A stretch of 64,000 nt of DNA, from positions 62,001 through 126,000 of the forward strand of contig CM057224.1 of NCBI GenBank assembly GCA_029891385.1, given 5' to 3'. Positions 47,506 to 57,262 of this stretch are shown here, in pieces. Within the stretch, counting starts at the first letter, position 1. The number at the start of each line of letters is the position of its first letter. The notes beneath the pieces are model-generated. The model was not told where the DNA came from. It ran no database searches and was given only the letters and a program-made list of their open reading frames with translations. Source of the DNA: Erythroxylum novogranatense (taxonomy: Eukaryota > Streptophyta > Magnoliopsida > Malpighiales > Erythroxylaceae). Position numbers and translations under genes: made by a program.

Positions 47506-49421
47506 TGTTTGTTTGAGTGCGACTGTGGGAGTAATAGAACGAAAGATATAGGGATTGTAACAGGCTTAGCTTTCTCACACACGAGTGAGCGTGATACAGA
47601 GAAGTTAATTATTATATAGTATTTAATGAATTTGTTGAAAAATATATTTGAAAATTCATAAAATGAAACCCAATCTTCTAGTCGAATAATCAGAATTCTC
47701 AACTTTTAGACAGAATCATTTTAGCACCCTTAACATTATAAATGAAAGAGAAAAGAATATGACAATATTGATATAGTGCTTCCATGTTCATATGATTATA
47801 TTAAAAAATTATAATTTGAATTTGGCTCAAATTTTTTATTTTGACCCATTTAACGATTTAAATTTTGATTAAATTAAACCAAAATAATAAAATATAAATA
47901 TTGTTTTCAAGTTTATAAGTTGACAATTAAATTAGTGTCATTATTTAAAGAGGTAAAATATTACATTTTCAAAAATAAGGTGATATTTGAGTTGATTCAT
48001 TACCTAGTTTATTAGAAATTAAGAATATAAACAATATAAATAGTGAGTTTTGATAAAAATGCTTATGTTATATTTGGACAGAGGTAGGATTTATAATGAA
48101 ATAGAATGGTATGATTTATAATGAAATGAAATGTATATGAATATAATATTAAAAAGTGTTATTTAAAAGGGTTGAAAAGGTTCATAATATAATATAACAA
48201 AATGTTGTTTGAATAAGAGTTTATAATGTAATATAATGAGAAGTTGTTTATTATTTTACATTCTATTATTAAATCAAATAAAATTAATTAAGTAATTATT
48301 AATAAATATAATTAAATTTAAAACAACTTCAAGATATATATATTTTAAATAAGATTTTATTAAATAATTTAAATAAAATTTAAATTTAAATTATTTTTAA
48401 AATAAAACACATTTATTGATAATTTATTAATAAATATTATATAAGATATTAAAATATTTTAATTAATTAAAATAATTTACCTCTAGGTTTTATCTAACAT
48501 GCAATTTTTTCATCAATAATAAAAAGATACGGCTAGATTGATATTAACAACAAAATAAGTTTTGTTTTTATTTAAAAATAATAACAAAAATTACAACAAC
48601 AAAAAAACAGATGTAAAACCAAACGATCTTAGAATTGAATTTAGATTTTTATTTTAAAATTTAAATAAATTTAAACTTTATAACCAACAACTTGAACTCA
48701 AATTTGAGGTTTACAATTTTGTAGGGACTCAAAATCAAATATTTCAAATACAAACGACATCTTTTGAACAAAATAATATTTTTAAATAAAATTAAATTAA
48801 TTTAAGGAATAATTTTTAAATTTAGTTCGAGTTAAATCGAGACTTAAAACTTTTAAACTTAAATGGATCTAGATTTGGATTTGGATTTGAATTGTAAATT
48901 TGTATTCTATTAAGGTCTCGGGCTGAGTTTGGATTATTTCCTGCCACGTTCGATCTAGCCCAATACTATCTCCTTAAAAGATGGATAATGAAAGAATTGA
49001 AGTTGCCACCACCATAACTATAATTGTGAGAGTGAAAGGGGTTGGTAAAGAAAGGTCCTTCCCCTTTTCCTTATGAACACTTTCTACGTCTCAACTCTCT
49101 CCCTGTCTGCGTCTGTGTGTCAACTCGTCAAAGATTGGTAATGCAAGCTCATCTCGATCAGTAATTTTACATTCTAACTGTAATTAAAAACTATCTATTA
49201 GCTAACAACCGAAGAGTCCAACCTAACTCCACCTTGCTAGCAACTGGACTACATGAAATCATATATATGAACCTTGCTTGTTCTATTATTCTATGCAAAG
49301 GAACAAGAAAAAACAAAAAGAGAAGCACATAAAATTAAAATAAAGAGAAGTCAAGTGTCTAAGTCCCTAGGTGATGGTCACAGCCACACCCATATTGGTC
49401 CACGCTGGTTGGCCAATCCAC
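47506..49421. other. AT-rich intergenic region, COMT-like promoter at its right end
   Basis: 47600-48960 is strongly AT-rich with no gene. From about 49080 the base content normalises. An AC-III-type MYB site, ACCTAAC, lies at 49221-49227 in the promoter of the COMT-like gene. AC elements are known to drive lignin/phenylpropanoid genes, but one site is weak evidence. Confidence 0.5.
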
Positions 49422-49422
49422 C

Positions 49423-49438
49423 TTTATATATATATAAG
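49423..49438 (+). promoter_or_regulatory. TATA box of the COMT-like gene
   Basis: TTTATATATATATAAG lies about 110 bp before the start codon, with GGCCAATCC (CCAAT-type) about 15 bp further upstream. Confidence 0.65.
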
Positions 49439-49541
49439 CTTAGTTTCAAGAATACACTAGTCACTAGTTCTCTAACTCCTTCCTTCCTCCTCAATTTACC
49501 ACCTTCAAGTCTCTCAGATACAGAGAAAAATCATCCAACTA

Positions 49542-50878
49542 ATGGCTTCTACTACAGTTGAGATGACACCAACCTTAGTGTCCGAAGAAGAAGCAAGCTT
49601 GCTCGCCATGCAGCTAGCTAGTGCCTCCGTCTTGCCTATGATTCTAAAAACCCTTCTTGAGCTCGACCTTCTTGAAATAATGGCACGAGCTGGTCCTGGC
49701 GCGTTCTTGTCTCCATCAGACATTGCATCAAAACTCCAAACCAAGAATCCTGAAGCAGCCTTCGTTTTAGATCGCATGTTGAGGCTACTGGCTAGCTACT
49801 CTGTTGTCACCTACTCACTAAGAACACTCCCTGATGCTACAGTCCAGAGGCTTTACGGTCTTGGACCTGTCTGTAAATTCTTGACCAAGAATGAAGATGG
49901 TGTCTCGATTGCCCCTCTCTGTCTCATGAACCAGGACAAGGTTCTTATGGAAAGCTGGTACTGTAATCGTTCCCTAACCCTAATACCTTGGTTAAGAGAA
50001 TTATCAGTAACAATTTATGTATTTATGGTGGACAGTAGGTATTACTTGAAAGAGTCGGTCCTTGAAGGAGGAATTCCATTCAACAAGGCTCATGGTCTAA
50101 CTTCATTTGAGCACCATGGTAAAGATCCAAGATTCAACAAGGTTTTCAACAAGGGCATGGCGGATCATTCCACCATTACCATGAAGAAGATTCTTGAGAC
50201 TTACAAGGGTTTCGAGGGTCTCACTTCTGTAGTTGATGTTGGTGGTGGAACTGGTGCTGTTCTTAGCATGATCCTCTCCAAATATCCCTCCATTAGAGGC
50301 ATTAACTTTGACCTTCCTCATGTCATTCAAGATTCCCCATCTTTGCCTGGTATACCTTTTTCTTCACCAACTCTCATAACAAGTTCTATAATCGCCTATT
50401 CAATGATACGAGGATTGAGTTTGATACCGATGGAAGTTGGGTTTCAGGTGTGGAGCATGTTGGTGGAGACATGTTTGTTAGTATTCCAAAAGGAGATGCC
50501 ATATTCATGAAGGTAAGTGTATATATATATTAAACCAATAATTTGCAGTCACTTAGTATCAAAATGAAGAGGTTATGATTGTGAGATAATGCCAATGTGC
50601 AGTGGATATGTCACGATTGGAGCGATGAACATTGCTTGAAGATTCTGAAGAATTGCTATGAAGCATTGCCAGAAAATGGGAAGGTTATAGTAGCAGAATG
50701 TGTTCTTCCTGTGGAACTAGACACGAGCCTTGCAACGAAAGGAGTGGTTCACATCGACGTTATAATGTTGGCTCATAATCCTGGTGGTAAAGAGAGAACT
50801 GAACAGGAATTTCAGAGTTTCAGAGTCATGTGCTCAGCTTTCAACACTTACATCATGGAATTCCTCAAAGTCGCCTGA
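49542..50878 (+). CDS. Caffeic acid 3-O-methyltransferase-like protein (COMT family), C-terminal region shortened
   Basis: Four exons, 49542-49957, 50039-50349, 50448-50512 and 50603-50878, encode 355 residues; COMTs have about 365. The dimerisation domain (residues ~1-120) has [20 protein letters not shown] and [12 protein letters not shown]. The SAM-binding motif is [11 protein letters not shown]. Catalytic His268 ([11 protein letters not shown]), Glu296 (VIVAECVLP) and Glu328 ([10 protein letters not shown]) are all present. COMT methylates 3- or 5-hydroxyl groups of lignin monomer precursors in the cytosol; other phenolic substrates are possible in this family. About ten residues normally found between TEQEF and FRVMC are missing, at a TTTCAGAG-TTTCAGAG repeat (50810-50825). 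Intron 1 is 81 bp with no stop, so its retention would add 27 codons in frame. Confidence 0.85.
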
Positions 50879-51233
50879 TCACTTCGAAGTTGGACTTTCT
50901 TTCTATTGAATGTTATCTATTTTTCTTCACATGATATCAATAAAGAACGTTCGAATTTGTTTAGCGAATCAATGGAAATTCTCTGCACATGTAAAAGCAT
51001 TTGATGTAGAACTCAAACTCAGAAGATATGGATCTGAAGCAAAACTAACTCGAAGAACAAGAAAGCCAGAATTGATGAAGAGAAAAAAGAGTCAATAGTA
51101 ACATATGAGCTTAAGGCGAGTACGTGGTTCAAATAGATGAAGTAGACAATTTCACTGCAACAAATCCCATGAGTCCCAAACTGGATCAATAAATTCTAAC
51201 CTAACATACTTCCAAGTATATATATATATATAT

Positions 51234-51324
51234 AACTTGGACCAAGAAAACTGTCTGGAACTTTTCAAAAACTAAGTCATACAACTTGGACCAAGAGCAC
51301 TGTCTTGAACTTTTCAAGAACTAA
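51234..51324 (+). repeat. Two inverted copies of the 3' end of the DMR6-like gene
   Basis: Copies at 51234-51275 and 51283-51324 match, in inverted orientation, the final 42 bp of the DMR6-like coding sequence (51394-51353), each with two mismatches. Read on the plus strand both encode the same C-terminal 14-codon end including the stop. The second copy differs only at silent positions and the first has one His-to-Asn change. Both are followed by gtcata. They may be relics of lost inverted paralogues. In the DMR6-like transcript they could also pair with the coding end to form a hairpin. Confidence 0.93.
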
Positions 51325-51352
51325 GTCATATGCATAAATATATATATATGAA

Positions 51353-52093
51353 TTAGTTTTTGAAAAGTTCCAGACAGTGCTCTTGGTCCAAGTTCCTGCT
51401 CCAGAACTTCTTGTAATATTCAGCATAAGTGAAATCTTTATACAAAGCTACTGATCCATCATCGATTACTGCTTTTGGTGGACTGATTAATGCCTCATCA
51501 GCTGGGCAGAGAAAGGAAGCAACTGACATTCTTGCCTTATCAGCATTCACAACCGCTCTGTGCCAGACACTCTTGTATCTTCCATTACTCAGTGCCTAAA
51601 TACATTAAACTTAGATCAATTTAGCAGAAGAACAAAAAAATTTTGGTACTAAAACAAAAGTTTCTGTACCTGTAACTGATCACCAATGTTAACGACAAAT
51701 GCATTTGGATGAGGATTCACAGCCAACCACTTGCCATCTTTCAGGACTTGAAGGCCAGCAACTTGGGCATCTTGAAGCAAAATCGTGAGAGCATTAGGGT
51801 CTGTGTGTCCTGGAAGTCCATAAGTTAACTCAGGTTCAGGACAAGGTGGGTAAAAGTTGACAGCCATATGTTGCCCTTGATCTCTCAACACTTTCTTTAT
51901 GTAATCCTTTTCAAGTCCCAAGCTCTCTGATATGAGTTCTTGTACTCTGAATCCGAACTCCCGAACCTCTGTGCAGTACTTACTCGCCACTTCCCTGATG
52001 AGTAAAGATCAATGTCAAGAAGAAAAAACAAAATATAAAGATCAATGTCAAGAAAAGAGAGGGGAAAAAAGTCCATATTGAAGACTTTCTAGC

Positions 52094-52127
<34 letters not shown>

Positions 52128-54055
52128 TTAACGTAGCTATAAGCCAAATTACAAAACTTTAAAAAGCAATATTAATTTAATATGTTCACCGTTATGTATA
52201 AAAATATGTTCACTAGTTATATAATATGAAGCAATAACATCCATGACTCATCTTTGCACATTTAAAATGGGCCCCAAGTATTTATGTAAAAATAATAATA
52301 TTGATAAAAATATTTTAAAACATTAATCATCGATGAAATTCATTAATTACTTGTATAAAAATGTTATTATTTATAATATTAATGATGATCGAAATTCACT
52401 AATTACTTAAAATATAAATTTTCTTCTTGTCTAAGTTTATTTCTATTTTAAACTTAGACAAGAAAATGGTAATAACAATAAATATTACCATTATTATTGT
52501 TATTACTTATTATTATTCCACCTACACAAATACTATAAAAGAACAGAAAATAAGTGAATGATCGACGTTAGTGGGACGGCGGGCGCAGACAAAGGCATTA
52601 AATCATGAAAGCCTCACTCAAGATTAACTTACGACACACATATAAACTACACGTGTCAGTCTGCCAGACCAACCATGTGCCTTTCTTTCTTTTCTTTTTT
52701 TTTCCTTTTAGAACTATATTTTAATTTAAAACCTTAAATTAATTATCAATAATATATAATATATAATATATAATATTAGTTTTAATTAACTCATAAACTT
52801 GCACTTAACTTATTCTAAACCCATTATCACTCACATAGAGTTCAATTTTACTACGTAAGAGCCCAAGTCTAATCACAACTACCTATTAAAATAGTAATTA
52901 ATAATACTAGAAATGATTAATAGTCCACCATGACATCAACAATTAACACAAAGAGTGTTTAGTGATAATTTATTAAAATACGAGTTAAAGTTAATGATCA
53001 ATTTTAAATATTTAATTTATAATTATAATTATTCTTAACTGCTTAAAATTAAGTAATAAAATCTATTTAATTACTTTAATATATTTTAATTTCTTATTAA
53101 ATTATCATAATAAATGCATTTTCATTTCAGATCTGGACCTGTCTAAATTGGGACGATCCTATTTATGGAAAGTTAAGTCTTTTATCAAAAGATGTTCCAT
53201 TTTTATACACAGAATTTGATAAAGTTGCGTACAAAAACACGAAACTATATTAGTGCAGTACAGTTTTCTTCAGAACTTAGTACACCATAGATCGATGTAA
53301 TGTAACAACTCAGCCGGAGTTGGTGACGTCTCTCTTATTTACGTCACCCACTTTCAGAAATGCAATGCATGTGCTAGTCCTCCTAACCTAACGTCGTCAA
53401 GATTTTCCGATTCCGATTGGCCTTTTCTCTTATTTGGCTTAGCTATAATGGTGTCTTGCAGTTTTGGTTTCTAATTCTGTTCAAGGTTTGCAGAGAAAGA
53501 GAAGATAGAGAGAGAGGACTACTAACTTGAATGAAACAGGAATGGTAGGCCACTCAGGGACGTATCTGTCAAGAGGGTAGCAATGGAGTCTGAGATAGTC
53601 TCTCCAGTTATGAACTTTCTCCTTCCTTACATTAAAACTTGTCGACAATCTCATTGTCTTTGATGGGTCATCGGAATACAGCTTTAGCTTCTCTTCCACA
53701 GGGAGTTTGAAGAAATCTTCGGCCATCTGTCGCATTCTTTCCACTGTTTCCGAACACACACCATGGTTGATCACCTGCAGACGTACACCGAATTAATTAA
53801 GAAAAGGGAAGGAGATCAAGAGATTTGTTGGGTCAAAATGTTTAATCAATTTTTGACCTGGAAAAAACCGAAGTCCTTGCAGGCATCACCGACTTGCCGG
53901 ACAACTTGGTCTCTGTTCTGAAGACCCAAGTCGATAATCGGAACGTCTTCGCAAGTAGAAACTTCAGAGAGCTTGGGACGGTCCGATTCCGGCCTGATGT
54001 AATTTTCAGGCATCGTGGTCCGTCTTTCTTCTGAAGAAAGGAGTTTAGTGTCCAT
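51353..54055 (-). CDS. DMR6: DMR6-like 2-oxoglutarate/Fe(II)-dependent oxygenase
   Basis: Four exons on the minus strand, 54055-53858, 53774-53527, 51994-51670 and 51595-51353, join in frame to 337 residues, the usual length. The N-terminal DIOX_N part has DVPIIDLGLQ and FGFFQVINHGV. The catalytic jelly roll has the iron ligands His212 and Asp214 (GLPGHTDPNALT) and His269 (YKSVWHRAVVN), with Arg279-x-Ser281 (RMSVASF) for 2-oxoglutarate. LYSDDPSKTMRLSTSFNV and FTYAEYYKKFWSRNLDQEHC match Arabidopsis DMR6, a salicylic acid 5-hydroxylase that lowers salicylate and dampens immunity. Orthology rather than a DLO paralogue is inferred from these blocks. A W-box (TTGACC on the plus strand, 54356-54361) in the promoter fits pathogen/salicylate control. 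Intron 2 is 1.5 kb and AT-rich, with simple repeats. Confidence 0.88.
52424..52464. repeat. Perfect 16-bp inverted repeat in DMR6-like intron 2
   Basis: ttcttgtctaagttta (52424-52439) and its exact inverse complement (52449-52464) are separated by 9 bases. Nearby, attaatcatcgatgaaattc and attaatgatgatcgaaattc form a diverged duplication. The area may be a decayed MITE. Confidence 0.75.
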
Positions 54056-54214
54056 AAATTGGGAAGAAAGAAGGTGCAGACAAGCCGGAAAAAAGCACAG
54101 GCAAGGAAAACGACATACAGGCAGCCTACTGACTACCGAGTGACTCAGTTCCTGGGCTCACGAGTCGCCGACGTAGCTTCCAGGAAGACGAGTCCTCTTG
54201 TTCAGCCGTTAGCT

Positions 54215-54224
54215 GTATTTATAG
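54215..54224 (-). promoter_or_regulatory. TATA box of the DMR6-like gene
   Basis: CTATAAATAC on the minus strand lies about 160 bp upstream of the start codon. Confidence 0.6.
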
Positions 54225-54410
54225 CGAGACAGCTTCCAAGCTAGTTTTGTTTTAAAATCTAAATTTCCTTTTCCGATTTTCATTTCTAGGTGGATTAAAA
54301 TATCAACTGTGGAGGTTAAACGAAAGAGTCCATAAAAGCACGTATCAATTCATTGTTGACCAGCTTCACAGCGTCTTTCGGGCTGGACCACAAATCTTTT
54401 ATCTTTTGCT

Positions 54411-55615
54411 AGATGCACTACTCTAACATAATTAATCAGCTCCGTGCTTCCCCTCTATACGATGCAGACGATACATCTTCCCATACGCTTCTATTATTAC
54501 TTCCTCGATTGGTTTGCATGTCCATTACAGGTATTTTGTCACCCAAGCTCCAATTAGGGTCCGACAAGCTGACTTGGGGGACATCAAATTCCGGACAGTT
54601 CACAACAGCTACCGCTTATACTATGATTATGGAACAAGCCCCCCAAGACACTAATACCCACTAGATGACTCTATGGCACTAGGTCAGCCCTCAACGCATC
54701 TAATCCTTTCTTTGGCTGATCACTCATGACCGATTGTTAACTAATCAGCAACGACTTCGCCGATATCTGACTCCGACTGTAGAGTGTCATCAATATTAGG
54801 CGGACGAGTCCTCCATCCATGTTATGAGAGACTACCCCAAAACGCGAAGGCTATAATACACATTCTCTTTGCATGTCATCTTGCCTAATTTTTTTGACCT
54901 TCCTCTGTATGATTGGCTCCAGGTGAACCTCCAAACGCATCAACAGATCAGTGGCCTAGATTGGTCCCTCATATTCAGTACAACATGCTAACTTTTGTAG
55001 TCCTAGAGAAATCGGTCCCTTTTCGAGGTCCAATTCTCCTGGCCCTGCTTCCACTGTTTTAGACTATGTACACTTGATCCAACAAGCTTCGAAACGGCTA
55101 TGTACAACTACTCATGGCCCCCGACCTCGACAGGAGCAATTAATTGACTAGTGTAGACCCGCTCCTGAATTGGTGAAACTGAACATATTCGAGATAGCGC
55201 TGGTGATTGGCTGGAAGTTTTGTCCAAAATCTTAGCCGGTGTTCCTCGATAGCTGTGGAACTCTGGGACATCTACTCATGACTGAATTTGATCTGGGATC
55301 TAGGATTTTGTAAGGTGAAATTAGAACTGGATTCTTAAGCGGTGTCCAATATTCTCTCGTATTCCACTAACCACATCAAGTCTCTTAATCTGCTTGTCTT
55401 GGGTATTAACGAGCGATTCAATCGCAATTGAGTAGTTTTATCCTGCCACATTTATAATGAGGGTAACAAGAGCGTCGATTGGTTCGCCAATTTTGTTGTA
55501 AATTTCAGATTAGGAGTTACCACTTTTATATCCGCACCTTCTAGGTATCGCTTGATCTTCTTTGAGGATATTATTGGAATTAGTGTCATTAGATTAGTCT
55601 AGATCACTGTTTGTA
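54411..55615 (+). pseudogene. L1-type LINE fragment (zf-RVT and RNase H end)
   Basis: 54413-54664 encodes KLTWGTSNSGQFTTATAYTM, typical of the zinc-binding domain after the RT of plant L1 elements. Further right, in several frames, are an RNase H-like DSAGDWLEVLSKILAGVP and, at about 55449-55600, NEGNKSVDWFANFVVNFRLG. This is the usual end of the LINE RNase H, followed by a stop near 55600. The element is 5' truncated and frameshifted. The 3' end is followed by an (AT)n run. Confidence 0.75.
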
Positions 55616-55628
55616 CTTTTTTGTACTA

Positions 55629-55655
55629 AAATATATATATATATATATATATATA
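55629..55655. repeat. (AT)n microsatellite
   Basis: About 13 AT units directly follow the LINE fragment. It may be the decayed tail. Confidence 0.9.
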
Positions 55656-56459
55656 CATCGACTGTATGTTCAGTGGCAAGGGTAGGTCATACTATTGAAA
55701 GGTTCTAGTCTTGTGATCACATTATGAGCTCATCTTTCCTGAACTAGCTACGCATTAAGCTTGTTCAAGTTTCCTTATAATTATCCTGGAACTTTGGAAT
55801 TTATTATGATTTAACGTAACCGTTTTCATTGAGAGAGTAACAGATGTATTGATTGGCTGACAAATTATACTGGTCAGTTGACTGACGGCGTTACTTATTT
55901 TGATACTACACCTATAAGGTACCACTTGATCCTTCTAGAAGATTTATCATAAACTTGTTTTCCTCGCTTCATTATGTAAAATGTACTGTTTGTTTCCCTT
56001 TAATTAAAAAAATGTTAAAAACTCTATGACGTAAGACTATTGCCAGAAGATAATTATTGAATATTATATTTATTTATTTATATAGAAAACGTATGTTCAA
56101 TCATATAGCAAATCTTATATTTCATTGGTCCGAGACATACAAGATTGCATATAATCATATTGTTAATAATACTGCATTTTGCGTCACCCAACTTACCTCA
56201 CCCTTATTCACTCAAATCCCGTTACTCCTCACTCATTCACGCACATATAATTAATTAAAGTAGCAAATTGTTAATTAATATCTGATTTTCTTTGAGAGAC
56301 GTAAGTCAATTTCAATGCAACTTTAATTATTTATTTATAAAACCGCATTTCCAACAGTTTAATTAACTTTTCTTACAGGTCCTGCCGCTGACACACGAGA
56401 TTCCCAATAAACAGATAACAAAAGTTGACCTCACTGTTCCGGCAAAATAAAAATTAATA
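55656..56459. other. AT-rich intergenic stretch
   Basis: I see no gene or repeat structure that I can support here. Confidence 0.5.
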
Positions 56460-56756
56460 CTTCTTCCGTTTTATAATAAGAGTCGTTTTAGATACATTTT
56501 AATTATTCAAAGTAAGTGTTATTCTTGACTTTGTATACATGTTTATAATTTTTCTTCCAAAATTAACCTTTCATTTCTCTCTCATCTTAATTATACAGAT
56601 CACATTTTCAAGCAATTTTTCTCACAATTTCATTTAAGATGCTGATTACCGAAGTAATTTTATGGAAGTATTAATAAGGGTATATTTATAATTTTATTAT
56701 ATTTCTTAATAAGCATGTATTTTTTTAAAATGACTCTTATTATGAAACAGAGAGAA
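56460..56756. mobile_element. Stowaway-like MITE (Tc1/mariner type)
   Basis: The 297-bp element has terminal inverted repeats: CTTCTTCCGTTTTATAATAAG followed by AGTCGTTTTA on the left, and the complement of TTCTCTCTGTTTCATAATAAG followed by AGTCATTTTA on the right. TA dinucleotides flank both ends (56458-56459 and 56757-56758). Size, ends and TA target are typical of Stowaway. It has no coding capacity. Confidence 0.85.
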
Positions 56757-57049
56757 TATCTTGTAGTATTAAACAGGAAAAATAGGCATGTGAATCATAA
56801 ATCAGAACCGTGTGAAATAAAAGCTAAACATGTCTCTGAGAAGAGAGAAGCACGAGAGGTGCAATGTTCAAGAGGATTTTCTTAATCAATAGAGTTCAAA
56901 TTTGTCGGTAGATATATAAACTAAGAAATTTCAATTTTCTGTATATTGAGTATGGTAGAGTCGGTCGTGTTAGACCCAGATTCAACTTTACGATAGCTTG
57001 TGGGCCGATTGACTCATTCTTAATATGTTGAGTTAAGCACGACAGGTAT

Positions 57050-57262
57050 TTACTATATAAGTTCTTTATCTCCTCATGATACAGGTACGACTCTAATAAC
57101 CCCGATATTCTTTGTTTATAAGCACAAAACCTACGACAAAGAACTGACTTAAGAATCGGAGGGGCAAGCCGGCGATCAACCCCCAGTGTGCCTTTATTGT
57201 TTTTGCAGGTTTCTCCTAGTTGAAGTCAACCGAGATCATGGATTCAAGTAACGACGCCCAGC
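57050..57262 (+). repeat. Tat-type LTR remnant
   Basis: The stretch contains ctgacttaagaatcggaggg followed by caagccggcgatcaaccccc and tttattgtttttgcaggttt. The LTR of the Tat element at 3.6-13.3 kb carries, on its minus strand, ttacttgagcgtcggagggg and ccttgttttgcaggt in the same order and spacing. The rest is too diverged to define the borders. Confidence 0.5.

Noticed and set aside
47228..47551. Plus-strand Ser-rich open frame
   Set aside because: It is the complement of the Asp/Glu run in exon 1 of the NAC-alpha gene and has no independent support.
48066..48625. Possible MITE (atatttggac ... accaaacgatc ends)
   Set aside because: The matching ends are too short, and no clear target duplication or inverted repeat was found in very AT-rich sequence.
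49542..54055. COMT-like plus DMR6-like genes as a biosynthetic gene cluster
   Set aside because: There are only two genes of different families, convergently transcribed, with no shared promoter or scaffold enzyme. Chance neighbourhood is simpler.
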